64,000 nt of DNA from Streptomyces sp. NBC_01476 (lineage in GTDB: Bacteria; Actinomycetota; Actinomycetes; Streptomycetales; Streptomycetaceae). How positions within the stretch are numbered: position 1 is the first letter of the stretch; every line of letters begins with the position of its first letter. The stretch covers positions 3,729,001 through 3,793,000 of the forward strand of contig NZ_CP109446.1 of the NCBI RefSeq assembly GCF_036227265.1, read 5' to 3'. The position numbers and the translations under genes are program-made. The notes under the pieces were generated by a model. That model was not told where the DNA came from. It did not search any database and saw only the letters and a program-made list of their open reading frames with translations. Below, one piece after another: positions 36,083-44,957 of this stretch.

Positions 36083-36928
36083 TTACTTCTTCTTGTCCCG
36101 CCCCATCTTCCCGAGTTCCGCCTCCATCACCTTCCCGGCCTCCTGCGCCAGCCGCTCCTCGTCGTCCCCGTCGCTCCCGGTGTCGAGACCGTCGAGTTCG
36201 TCCAGCGGGCTGTCCAGCCGTACGTGCGCCACCAGCGACTGCAGCGCCCGCAGCGACGCGCTCGCCGTGGACCCCCAGTTGGAGAGGTACGAGAACTGCC
36301 ACCACCACAGCGCCTCGGAGATCCGCCCGGCCCTGAAGTGCGCGAGGCCGTGCGTGAGGTCGGCCACCACATCGGCCATGTCGTCCGAGACCCGGCAGGC
36401 CACCGGCGTGGACCGGGGTACGTACGGGTCGAACACCTCGGAGTAGACGTCGATCGGTTCCAGCAGGGCGGCCAGCCGCTGCCGCAGATCGTCCTCGTCC
36501 GGCTCGGGGCCGACGTCCGGCTCGTACCGCTCGTCCGGCACGAAGTCCTCGTGCGCGCCGAGGCGGCCGCCGGCCAGCAGCAGCTGCGAGACCTCCAGCA
36601 GCAGGTACGGCACGGCGCTGTCCGGGTCGTCGCCCTTGGCGACCTCACGGACCGAGAGGATGAAGCTCTCGATCTGGTCGGAGATCTGGACCGCGAACTC
36701 GTCCGGCTCCTCCGCGCCCTCGGAGACGCGGGCCGGCCTGTCCTTTGTCGCGCTCTTCATCGTCGTCACGTTCTTGTCAACGTCCGCACTCGCGTTCTCG
36801 TTCACCGTGCTCTTGCTCTTTGCGCCTTTTTGAGCCACGCCCTTCTGAGCTGCGCTCTTGCGGGCCGTACTCTTCTGGGCCGCGCTCTTGGCCGCCGTAC
36901 TCTTCTTGTTCGTCACGGTGTCAGACAT
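36083..36928 (-). CDS. DUF5063 protein with a Lys/Ala-rich N-terminal tail
   Basis: 281 residues. The first 60 are a basic repeat tail (KSAAQK, KSTARK, KGVAQK and similar) like histone H1 C-terminal tails, then [21 protein letters not shown] and an acidic, mostly helical DUF5063 domain ending in the [10 protein letters not shown] tail. The gene overlaps recR by 8 bp and lies in the conserved ybaB-recR block, suggesting a link to nucleic-acid upkeep. The function is unknown; the tail could bind DNA or RNA. Confidence 0.88.
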   Translation of the reverse strand: MSDTVTNKKSTAAKSAAQKSTARKSAAQKGVAQKGAKSKSTVNENASADVDKNVTTMKSATKDRPARVSEGAEEPDEFAVQISDQIESFILSVREVAKGDDPDSAVPYLLLEVSQLLLAGGRLGAHEDFVPDERYEPDVGPEPDEDDLRQRLAALLEPIDVYSEVFDPYVPRSTPVACRVSDDMADVVADLTHGLAHFRAGRISEALWWWQFSYLSNWGSTASASLRALQSLVAHVRLDSPLDELDGLDTGSDGDDEERLAQEAGKVMEAELGKMGRDKKK

Positions 36929-37520
36929 CCAGCAACCGCCTTCCTTCGAAGGCCCGCCCGAGCGTGACCTCGTCCGCGTACTCCAAGTCGCCCCCCACAG
37001 GGAGCCCGCTGGCCAGCCGCGTCACCCGCAGCCCCATGGGTTTCACCATGCGGGCCAGATACGTGGCTGTCGCCTCCCCCTCCAGATTGGGGTCCGTCGC
37101 CAGGATCAGCTCGGTGACGGTGCCGTCCGCGAGGCGGGCGAGCAGTTCCCTTATCCGCAGGTCATCAGGGCCGACGCCCTCGATGGGGCTGATCGCCCCG
37201 CCCAGTACGTGGTACGTCCCGCGGAACTCGCGGGTCCGCTCGACCGCCACCACGTCCTTGGGCTCCTCGACCACGCAGATCACCGCCGGATCGCGGCGCG
37301 GATCGCTGCACACCCGGCACAGCTTCTCCTGCGCGACATTCCCGCACACCGCGCAGAACCGTACCTTCGCCTTGACCTCCGACAGCACATGCGCGAGACG
37401 CCGCACATCGGCCGGATCGGCCTGCAGGATGTGGAAGGCGATGCGCTGCGCGCTCTTGGGACCCACGCCGGGCAGCCTGCCCAGTTCGTCGATCAGGTCC
37501 TGAACCACGCCTTCGTACAC
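36921..37520 (-). CDS. recR: Recombination mediator RecR
   Basis: 199 residues of normal length. [20 protein letters not shown] (HhH), four-Cys zinc motif [16 protein letters not shown], and a Toprim domain ([31 protein letters not shown]) are all present. RecR works with RecO and RecF to load RecA at gaps. The start is GTG at 37520. Just upstream lies ybaB, the usual partner. Confidence 0.97.
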   Translation of the reverse strand: MYEGVVQDLIDELGRLPGVGPKSAQRIAFHILQADPADVRRLAHVLSEVKAKVRFCAVCGNVAQEKLCRVCSDPRRDPAVICVVEEPKDVVAVERTREFRGTYHVLGGAISPIEGVGPDDLRIRELLARLADGTVTELILATDPNLEGEATATYLARMVKPMGLRVTRLASGLPVGGDLEYADEVTLGRAFEGRRLLDV

Positions 37521-37622
37521 GCCGACGCGCCTTCCTTGGCTTCATTGGGTCTGTCGTTGCAGGTCATGGGGTGGGTGGAACCCGAGTCGCCACCGGATTG
37601 CCGGACTGCCGGGGCCCGCTCG

Positions 37623-37955
37623 TCAGAACGGCAGGCCCGGCATGCCGGAGAGCCCCTCGGTGAGGGGGCCGAGCTTGGTCTGCTGCAGCTTCTGCGCGGC
37701 CTCGTTCGCATTGTGGACCGCGGCCACCACCAGGTCGGCGAGCGTCTCGGTGTCCTCCGGGTCGACCGCCTTGGGGTCGATCACCAGGGAACGCAGCTCG
37801 CCGGCGCCGGTCACCGTCGCCTTGACCAGTCCACTGCCCGCCGAGCCCTCGACCTCGGCCTCGGCCAGCTCCTGCTGGGCGGCGGCGAGGTCCTGCTGCA
37901 TCTTCTGGGCCTGCTGGAGCAGCGCCTGCATGTTCGGCTGACCACCAGGGATCAC
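37623..37955 (-). CDS. ybaB: YbaB/EbfC family nucleoid-associated protein
   Basis: 110 residues from GTG 37955 with AGGAGCG eight bases upstream. [20 protein letters not shown], then [20 protein letters not shown] and [17 protein letters not shown] are the family hallmarks. It dimerises and binds DNA without strong sequence preference; it is conserved beside recR and dnaX. Three 9-bp copies of CCTGACRTT lie at 37965-37988, right at the ribosome site, so the leader has a small repeat. Confidence 0.93.
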   Translation of the reverse strand: MIPGGQPNMQALLQQAQKMQQDLAAAQQELAEAEVEGSAGSGLVKATVTGAGELRSLVIDPKAVDPEDTETLADLVVAAVHNANEAAQKLQQTKLGPLTEGLSGMPGLPF

Positions 37956-38243
37956 GGTTTCGCTCCTGACATTCCTGACGTTCCTGACGTACGGCTGCGC
38001 TTCGGCTGCACTGACCAGCCGGCGCCCTTGCCGCTGCGCACTGACGGCCGCACCGAGCACCGCGGCGGGGCCGCCTGGCCACGCGCGCGACTCGGTGACA
38101 GGGCGAGCCTACGTGCTCGTACGGCCCAGCGCCCTACGCCGTACGGAGGATCGGCGCGGCGCGGCGTACACCTGCGGGACGGCAGCTGTACGTCATCGCG
38201 TCCGACTCGGCGAACCCGCAGGTCAGCGCGGTACGGCGGGCGG

Positions 38244-40775
38244 TCAGTCGTGGTTGATCTCCTCGATCACAGTGGCGCCCAGTTCGCTGATGAACAGGTC
38301 ATGGCCACTGACCGACGACTCGACCAGGTCGAGGTCGTCGTCCTGCGGGATGTCGTCCTCGATCGGGGCGTAGTCCGGGTGGTCGTCGGGCGGCGGCGGG
38401 GGCTCCGCGGGGTCGGTGGCGGCGGGGTAGGAGCGGGGCGCGGGCGGGGCCGGCCGTTCGGCGGTCAGGGCGACGGCACCGGCCGGGCTGCCGCCTTGGC
38501 CCCGGCTCTGTCCTTGTTCCTGACCGGGGCCCTGGCCAGGACCCTGACCCTGGCTGTACGCGGCCGGGGCCGGGCCGCCGCCGTACCCCGAGGAGCCGGC
38601 GGGCCCGGCGGGCGGCTGGGTCTGCGGGGGCGCGGGGGGGCGGGGGGCGCCGCCGCCGAAGCCGCTGGGGCCGGCGGGGCCGCCTGAGCCGGAGCCGGAG
38701 GCGCCTGAGCCGCCGAAGCCGCTGGGACCGCCCGGGCCCGTACCGCCGTATCCGCCACCGCCGTTCGCGGTGCCGTTGCCGCCCGAGGGGTCGACGATCG
38801 CCTCGATCCGCCAGGCCACGCCGAGCGCGTCACTGATCGCGGCCCGGAGTACGTCCTCGCTGCCGCTGTTGGTGAAGCTGTTACGGGCGCCGGGGTTGTC
38901 GAACCCGATCTGCAGGGTCTCCCCGTCGAACCCGGCGACCTGGGCGTTGTTGAAGAGCAGCATCCACGTCAGGCGGCGGCGGTTCTTCACCGCCTCCAGG
39001 ATGTTCGGCCACATCTGCCGGACCCGGGTCGGGTCGCCGACGATCCGCGCGGCGTTCCCTCCCGGGGAGTTGGGCGCGGACTGCGGTGCGGCCGGGGCCG
39101 GCTGCGCGGCGGGCTGCGGTACGGATGCGGGGGCGGGGGCCGGGGTTTGGGCGGACGCGGGGGCGGGGGCTTGGGCGCCGGGGCCGGCGGTGGTGGGCCA
39201 TGCGCCGGGGCGGGGCGGCGGCGGGGGGGTCTGCGCGCCACCGGTGCTCGTACCGCCGGGGTTCGTACCGCCGCTCTGGGCCACCGGCCAGGCGCCCGGG
39301 CGGGGGGCGGCGGCCGGGGGTTCGTCGGCGGACGGTGCGGGCGATGCGGGCGGCGCGGCCGAAGGCTGGGCTGGCGGCTGCGGGGGTGCGGCCTGAGCGG
39401 GGGCCGGGGGCTGGGGCTGCACGGGCGCGGGGGCCTGGGCTGGGGCTTGGGCCTGGGCGGCGGGAGGCTGAGCAGGTGCCTGACCCGTATCCGGAGCCGT
39501 ACGGCCGAGGGCCGCGCGGGCAGCCGCGGCACCGCCGGGACCCGCGGGGATTCCGCCACCGCCGGGGGACGGCGCCGCGTCGGGCGCTCCAGGGCCGCCG
39601 AACCCGATCGCCCCGGAGGCGACGCCCCGCTCCAGCCGCTCCAGCCGCGCCTGCATCGAGCGTTCGTCGTCGTACGCCGCCGGGAGCAGCACGCGGGCGC
39701 AGATCAGTTCCAGTTGGAGGCGCGGTGAGGTGGCGCCACGCATCTCCGTCAGGCCGGTGTTGACGAGGTCGGCGGCCCGGCTCAGCTCGGCGGCGCCGAA
39801 GACGGACGCCTGGACCGCCATCCGTTCGACCACTTCCCGCGGGGCGTCGATCAGCCCCTTCTCCACCGCGTCGGGCACGGCGGCGATGATGACCAGGTCC
39901 CGCAGCCGTTCCAGCAGGTCGGCGACGAACCGGCGCGGGTCGTGCCCGCCCTCGATCACCCGGTCCACCATCTCGAAGACCGCGGCACCGTCACCGGCCG
40001 CGAACCCGTCCACCACGTCGTCGAGCAGGGCCGCGTCCGTATAACCGAGGAGCGCGGTGGCCATGGCGTACGTCACACCGTCCGCGCCCGCGCCGGCCAG
40101 CAGCTGGTCCATGACCGACATCGAGTCACGTACCGAACCGGCGCCGGCCCGTACCACCAGCGGATACACGCCGTCCTCGACCCGGATCCCCTCGTGCTCG
40201 CACACCGCGACGAGGTGATCGCGCAAGGTGCCGGGCGGGACGAGGCGGAAGGGGTAGTGGTGGGTGCGCGACCGGATGGTGCCGATGACCTTCTCGGGCT
40301 CGGTGGTCGCGAAGATGAACTTGAGGTGCTCCGGGGGCTCCTCGACCACCTTCAGCAGGGCGTTGAAGCCCGCCGAGGTGACCATGTGCGCCTCGTCGAT
40401 GATGTAGATCTTGTAGCGGCTGCCGGCCGGCCCGAAGAACGCCTTCTCCCGCAGATCACGGGCGTCGTCCACGCCGCCGTGGGAGGCCGCGTCGATCTCG
40501 ATCACGTCGATCGACCCGGGGCCGTTCCTGGCCAGGTCCCGACAGGACTGGCACTCCCCGCAGGGGGTCGGCGTGGGGCCCTTCTCGCAGTTCAGGCAGC
40601 GGGCCAGGATCCGCGCGCTGGTCGTCTTCCCGCACCCGCGCGGCCCGCTGAACAGGTACGCGTGATTGACCCGGTTGTTCCGCAGCGCCTGCTGCAACGG
40701 GTCCGTGACGTGCTCCTGCCCGATGACCTCGGCGAAGGTCTCGGGACGGTAGCGGCGATACAGAGCGAGGGACAC
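38244..40775 (-). CDS. dnaX: DNA polymerase III subunits gamma and tau
   Basis: About 843 residues. LALYRRYRPETFAEVIGQEH starts the protein, with Walker A GPRGCGKTT (about residues 44-52), the four-Cys zinc motif from CLNCEKG to CQSC, IIDEAH and sensor-1 (FIFATTEP). The C-terminal half is a long Pro/Ala/Gln/Gly-rich linker (about 39480-38500) with a folded tau-like segment (AARIVGDPTRVRQMWPNILE) in it. It is the clamp-loader motor that couples polymerase and helicase. GTG 40775 begins the usual conserved N-terminus; ATG 40787 is an alternative. No frameshift signal for gamma is evident. Confidence 0.93.
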   Translation of the reverse strand: MSLALYRRYRPETFAEVIGQEHVTDPLQQALRNNRVNHAYLFSGPRGCGKTTSARILARCLNCEKGPTPTPCGECQSCRDLARNGPGSIDVIEIDAASHGGVDDARDLREKAFFGPAGSRYKIYIIDEAHMVTSAGFNALLKVVEEPPEHLKFIFATTEPEKVIGTIRSRTHHYPFRLVPPGTLRDHLVAVCEHEGIRVEDGVYPLVVRAGAGSVRDSMSVMDQLLAGAGADGVTYAMATALLGYTDAALLDDVVDGFAAGDGAAVFEMVDRVIEGGHDPRRFVADLLERLRDLVIIAAVPDAVEKGLIDAPREVVERMAVQASVFGAAELSRAADLVNTGLTEMRGATSPRLQLELICARVLLPAAYDDERSMQARLERLERGVASGAIGFGGPGAPDAAPSPGGGGIPAGPGGAAAARAALGRTAPDTGQAPAQPPAAQAQAPAQAPAPVQPQPPAPAQAAPPQPPAQPSAAPPASPAPSADEPPAAAPRPGAWPVAQSGGTNPGGTSTGGAQTPPPPPRPGAWPTTAGPGAQAPAPASAQTPAPAPASVPQPAAQPAPAAPQSAPNSPGGNAARIVGDPTRVRQMWPNILEAVKNRRRLTWMLLFNNAQVAGFDGETLQIGFDNPGARNSFTNSGSEDVLRAAISDALGVAWRIEAIVDPSGGNGTANGGGGYGGTGPGGPSGFGGSGASGSGSGGPAGPSGFGGGAPRPPAPPQTQPPAGPAGSSGYGGGPAPAAYSQGQGPGQGPGQEQGQSRGQGGSPAGAVALTAERPAPPAPRSYPAATDPAEPPPPPDDHPDYAPIEDDIPQDDDLDLVESSVSGHDLFISELGATVIEEINHD

Positions 40776-40936
40776 GCCTACGACCATATCCGGGCCCACC
40801 GACATCCGGCCCCGCGTCGGCCGCACGCCGCCCCCGCGTCAGCCTCTCCCGCCCTGGCATCCCCGTGCCCCGGCCGGTCATCCCCCGTGTCCCGGCCCGG
40901 CGTCCCCGCGCGCCCACTCTCCCGGGCATACGAAGA

Positions 40937-41020
40937 CCCCTCACGCACCCGCCAGAGCCCACCTACCCTTGCTGCCTTCCGGCCCTGGGGGAGTTCAGCG
41001 AGATAGCGCCACGTGAGGGG
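40937..41020 (-). ncRNA. ffs: Signal recognition particle RNA (small bacterial type)
   Basis: The minus strand reads CCCCTCACG...CGTGAGGGG, an outer pairing of 9 bases that closes an 84-nt RNA. Inside it lies CAGGGCCGGAAGGCAGCA, the conserved SRP RNA apical loop that binds Ffh. The gene sits beside dnaX, as in many bacteria. Ends are set by the outer helix and may extend a few bases. Confidence 0.92.
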
Positions 41021-41097
41021 CTGCCGCCACCTTACCCGATCCCCTCCCCCCACATCGAGTTCGCACCCACCCCCTCCCTTCTTGTACTGTTCCCCAC

Positions 41098-41182
41098 GGA
41101 GGATTCGCCTAGAGGCCTAGGGCGCACGCTTGGAAAGCGTGTTGGGGGCAACCCCTCACGAGTTCGAATCTCGTATCCTCCG
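41098..41182 (+). tRNA. tRNA-Ser (GGA anticodon)
   Basis: GGAGGAT at 41098 pairs with ATCCTCC at 41175-41181. The anticodon stem-loop is CACGC-TTGGAAA-GCGTG, giving anticodon GGA for serine. The variable arm TTGGGGGCAACCCCT is long, as expected for class II tRNA-Ser, and the T arm is ACGAG-TTCGAAT-CTCGT. CCA is not encoded. It flanks a mobile element. Confidence 0.97.
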
Positions 41183-41202
41183 CACCCGCCCACCAGGGCA
41201 GA

Positions 41203-41237
41203 TGTAGGGCCCGACCGCATCGCGGTCGGGCCCTACA
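41203..41237 (+). terminator. Perfect 16-bp hairpin after tRNA-Ser
   Basis: TGTAGGGCCCGACCGC pairs perfectly with GCGGTCGGGCCCTACA across an ATC loop, 20 bases after the tRNA. It marks the end of the tRNA transcript. The first bases of the mobile element lie at or after this point. Confidence 0.85.
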
Positions 41238-41254
41238 CCGTTGTGTGGTCTCAG

Positions 41255-41616
41255 TTGTGGTCTCATTCGGCGTCCCGTGCACGTGCGTGAACGATGTCGT
41301 ACCACACTCGCCCCAGCTCGTCCCACTCACCTTTGTGATCGGACAAGAGCGACGCCAAGGGCTCTGGCGAGGTGCTCCCTCAAGTGCTGTCTCGGCTCGG
41401 GTTTCCGACAGAGGGAGCCCCGAGTGCTACGGGTACGTGGCCGTACCGATAGGCGCAGGCAGACTCGCGGCCCCGACCACCTCAGCCGTCAACGGCATGG
41501 GACAGGGCTGGCGGCTCGTCCCACGCTCTCTAGCCGTCAAGAGCACAGGAGAGTGGCCGTCTGAGACTAAAGTTGACACGCCGTCCGGTCGGCATGGTCA
41601 AGGTCATGGGAGCAGC
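41255..41616. other. Leader DNA before the caspase-primase operon
   Basis: No gene is supported; the open frame here lacks a start signal. TTGACA at 41573 could be a -35 for the small gene at 41617, with a poor -10. Nothing else is recognised. Confidence 0.35.
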
Positions 41617-41955
41617 ATGGTTGAGAACGAGGTAGGCGCAGACAGCACCAGCCTTCCCTTCTGGGTTGCCGTCTCCGACGACGACACGGAGCCAGGCGAA
41701 ACGATGGGAATCTTCGGTCGCAGCGGCGAAGCTGCACTTCGGGCTGTGCCGCTGGGGCCTCTGCGCAAGAACCTCACCGAGACAGTAGACGCGCTGCAGG
41801 AGCTCTTCGCCGATGTCGCCGCACGTGAGGGCATCCTCCCACTGGCGGAGGCCCAGCTCACGTTTCAGGTGACGGCTAGCGGTGGAGTTCAGCTCATCGG
41901 GACAGGGCAGATACAGAGCGGACGGGGCCTCGTCCTCACGTTCAAACGTCAGTAG
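41617..41955 (+). CDS. Small Pepco-like partner of a caspase effector
   Basis: 112 residues from ATG 41617 (GGGAGCAGC upstream). The pattern LPFWVAVSDDD at the start, LTETVDALQELFADVA in the middle and LTFQVTASGGVQLIGTGQIQ ending in GLVLTFKR resembles the Pepco (peptidase co-occurring) domain described beside bacterial caspases and trypsins in conflict systems. It is encoded 6 bp ahead of the caspase fusion and probably in one transcript. It may sense an infection cue or hold the protease in check; this is inferred from the family's neighbours. DNA here is less G+C-rich than the flanks. Confidence 0.6.
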   Translation: MVENEVGADSTSLPFWVAVSDDDTEPGETMGIFGRSGEAALRAVPLGPLRKNLTETVDALQELFADVAAREGILPLAEAQLTFQVTASGGVQLIGTGQIQSGRGLVLTFKRQ

Positions 41956-41961
41956 CAGAAA

Positions 41962-44727
41962 ATGCCTCGATACAAGGCGCTGTTGATCGGAGCTCACGAT
42001 TACCACGAGTCCGAGACATTCTCTCCGCTCCCTTTCATCCCGAATGACATGCAACAGCTAGCTGCCGCATTGAAGACGAGAGGGTTCTATTCGGCTGAGA
42101 TCGCCGAAGCACGGCGTCAGGTAGTGAGCAGAAACTTCGTAGTGGGTAAGGTAGCCACTTTTCTTCAACATGCCAGTCGTGGCGATAGACTACTTATTGT
42201 GCTCAGCGGCCATGGCCTGCACTCCCAAGGGGCCGACTATCTGATTCCCGAGGATGCCCCGACGAGCATCAACTTGATTGAAAGTGGCATCAAGATCGAC
42301 TGGGCAGGGGAAATTGAGGACTCGGCAGCGGAACAGGTTCTTTTCCTTATTGACGCCTGCCGCGAAGGCGTCGATTATGGAGCAAAATCCGCCGTCGGTA
42401 TTCACGCTTGGAGCAGAAGAAAGATAGACGCGGCGGCTCTGCGTAAAGTCGCCTACATGTACGCGTGCGCCGACGGAGCCTTAGCTCTATTCATACATGA
42501 CAAAGAATCCGTTCAGTCCGGTTATGAGATTGACACGAAGCCCGGTGAGTCTTTCAGTCTCTTCTCGCGAGCATTGTGCGATGTAATCAAGGACAACCCC
42601 TATGCTATGAGCTTGACCGATCTCGAAGAAGCGGTACAGCAGCGTATCGAAGAGATCCATCGAGCTTATGGAAAGAAGCGGAAACTCCAACGTGTCCGCG
42701 TCGTTCCTCACGGCAACCCGGAATATTTCCTTGCGCTGCCTGGACCGGACGCCAAAATTCCCCCTTCTAGCCGCCATGCCCCGAGTGCTGCTTTCAGGTC
42801 GTCTGAGAAACCGGCTACAGGGGACGTTATGTCGGCTTCATCGCAGTCCGCGCCGGCAAGATCTTTCGTGGCTGCAGGGTTAGAGGTAAGCACACCTCAG
42901 TCATTGGCTATTCGTAGAGATGATTTGTCCGCGCTAAGAAATGCAGCGCCAATCGAAGCCGTCATCTCCACCTACACCCGACTGCGCAAAGCCGGAAACG
43001 AACTGCGGGGTCCTTGCCCTCTCCATGAAGGGGGAGAGCAAGGGATCAGCGTCAACACCGCTAAGGGCGTCTTCTACTGCCATGACTGCATGCAGGGCGG
43101 GCACGTCCTCGACTTCGTAATGAAAATGGAGTGCCTGTCTCGCGACGAGGCCATCGAATGGATCGCAGCCAGGTCGGGGATCACCGTACAAGAGGGGAAG
43201 CACACACCGATCCGGCCGGAGGATCACACCCGGATCATCGCGGCAAATAGGATCGCCGCACAGTTCTATGCGGAACACCTAGGCAGCGCCGAAGCGAAGA
43301 TCGCACGGGAATTCCTGGCCACACGGGGCTTCGACCAAGCGACTGCGCAGCGGTTCTCAGTGGGGTACGCGCCGGCCGCGTGGGACCAACTGGTCAGGTT
43401 CTTGGGCGAGAAGGGCTTCACGGACAAGGAATTGATTCTGTGCGGGCTGGCGTCCGAGAGCCGCCGCGGCGGGACCATCGACCGGTTCCGGGGCCGACTG
43501 ATCTGGCCGATTCGGGACATCAAAGGTGAAGTCATCGGGTTCGGCGCGCGCAAGCTGCGCGACGAGGACCACGGGCCGAAATACATCAGCACGCCCGAGA
43601 CGCCCCTGTACAAGAAGTCCCAGATCCTGTACGGCATCGAGCATGCCAAGCGGGAGATTGTCCGCACCGGGCGGGCAGTGGTGGTCGAGGGTTACACCGA
43701 TGTGATGGCCTGTCACCTCGCGGGGGTGACTACCGCAATCGCCACCTGCGGCTCCGCCTTCGGCGGAGGGCACATCAACATCCTGCAGCGACTACTGACG
43801 GACAACTCCTTCGGCGAGGTCGTATTCATCTTCAACGGCGACGACACAGGGCAGAAGGCAGCGCTGCGAATCTTCGAAGACGACCAAAAGTTCGCCAAGA
43901 CGATCTCAATCGCAATCACCCCGGATGGCATGGACCCCTGCCAACTACGACTGGCCGAGGGGGATGCAGCGGTGCAGCGGCTGATCGATGATCGCACCCC
44001 GCTCTTCGCGTTCGTACTACGCTCTATCGTTTCACACTACGACCTAGACACCGGAGAGGGCCGCGTGGCTGCGGTCGGCGCGGCCATTCCCGTGGTGGCG
44101 GCAATAAGAGACTATGCGCTACGTGACCATTATGCCCTCAAACTGGCCAACATGACTGGCATGACCAGCCCGATCGAACAACAGTCAACGATTCGCCGAG
44201 CGCGAGCACTGGCCCGAACGAAGGAAAACAGCGCCACATCAAGCTGGGCGCCTGCACTCGACCTGCGCAGCCCCGCCCATCGAGTCGAGCGTGAGTTGAT
44301 CAAACTAGCTCTTCAATTTCCGAAGTTGGTTTCTCCTGCTTTCGATGAATATAATCAGTCCGAATTTACGGCAGCCCCCTATTCTGCGGTATTCCGCGCT
44401 ATCGCAAGCGCTGGGGGAACGTCTGCTGCGGGGGACTCCTACCTCGCGCGAATCCGCGAGGCAGCTGATGACCAGCCCACACGTCTCCTCATCAACGAAC
44501 TGGCCGCAGAACCGATAACGCACAAGACGCCCGAGATCTACGCAGGCGAAGTGCTAGTTAGGGTACGCCTAAGCGCCGTCGAACGTAGAGCCACGGAGCT
44601 GCACACCGCCCTCGCCCATGTAGCACCTTCCTCCAATCAAAAGGAGATCAATTCGCTCCAGAGCGAGCTATGGGCGGTACAGCAGTACGGGCACCGCCTG
44701 CGCTCACTAGGCGTCGCCGCCCTGTGA
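41962..44727 (+). CDS. Caspase-like protease fused to a DnaG-type primase
   Basis: 921 residues. Residues 1-262 are a caspase-like (C14/metacaspase) domain: YKALLIGAHDY, His84 in LSGHGLH and Cys133 in LIDACREG, the catalytic dyad, with ISDs near 165-175. A Ser/Ala/Pro-rich linker (265-315) follows. Residues 316-921 match actinobacterial DnaG over nearly its full length: CHC2 zinc finger (Cys352, His355, Cys373, Cys376), RNA-polymerase core (RFRGRLIWPI), Toprim Glu576 in VVVEGYTDV, then FNGDDTGQ, DPCQLRLAEGD and a helical C-terminal helicase-binding part. The usual FDGD of Toprim reads FNGD (Asn625), so metal binding is altered. Likely a defence effector: protease activation upon primase or replication sensing is a guess. 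DNA of the caspase half is more A/T-rich than the primase half, so the gene looks mosaic. Confidence 0.9.
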   Translation: MPRYKALLIGAHDYHESETFSPLPFIPNDMQQLAAALKTRGFYSAEIAEARRQVVSRNFVVGKVATFLQHASRGDRLLIVLSGHGLHSQGADYLIPEDAPTSINLIESGIKIDWAGEIEDSAAEQVLFLIDACREGVDYGAKSAVGIHAWSRRKIDAAALRKVAYMYACADGALALFIHDKESVQSGYEIDTKPGESFSLFSRALCDVIKDNPYAMSLTDLEEAVQQRIEEIHRAYGKKRKLQRVRVVPHGNPEYFLALPGPDAKIPPSSRHAPSAAFRSSEKPATGDVMSASSQSAPARSFVAAGLEVSTPQSLAIRRDDLSALRNAAPIEAVISTYTRLRKAGNELRGPCPLHEGGEQGISVNTAKGVFYCHDCMQGGHVLDFVMKMECLSRDEAIEWIAARSGITVQEGKHTPIRPEDHTRIIAANRIAAQFYAEHLGSAEAKIAREFLATRGFDQATAQRFSVGYAPAAWDQLVRFLGEKGFTDKELILCGLASESRRGGTIDRFRGRLIWPIRDIKGEVIGFGARKLRDEDHGPKYISTPETPLYKKSQILYGIEHAKREIVRTGRAVVVEGYTDVMACHLAGVTTAIATCGSAFGGGHINILQRLLTDNSFGEVVFIFNGDDTGQKAALRIFEDDQKFAKTISIAITPDGMDPCQLRLAEGDAAVQRLIDDRTPLFAFVLRSIVSHYDLDTGEGRVAAVGAAIPVVAAIRDYALRDHYALKLANMTGMTSPIEQQSTIRRARALARTKENSATSSWAPALDLRSPAHRVERELIKLALQFPKLVSPAFDEYNQSEFTAAPYSAVFRAIASAGGTSAAGDSYLARIREAADDQPTRLLINELAAEPITHKTPEIYAGEVLVRVRLSAVERRATELHTALAHVAPSSNQKEINSLQSELWAVQQYGHRLRSLGVAAL

Positions 44728-44957
44728 CGTGCCATGGGACTAGTGATGAGGTATGGGCTTCTGCAGTACGGGCGTTCTGAGAATCACCAACCTCGCAGGC
44801 GGGATGATCGCCCTGCCACTGCCATGCCAATTCCAGAGGCCACTCACATCCGTCTCGGTGCGCTTGAGTGCCGATGAGTGCCAGCAGTGCTTGTCGCGCG
44901 TTGATACCGATTAACCTGCTCGGCAGCCAAGGCTGATGGTCAGGCGCTACCGACTGG

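Noticed and set aside
38244-40775. Programmed frameshift for DnaX gamma
   Set aside because: No A-rich slippery run followed by a stem-loop is visible in this G+C-rich gene.
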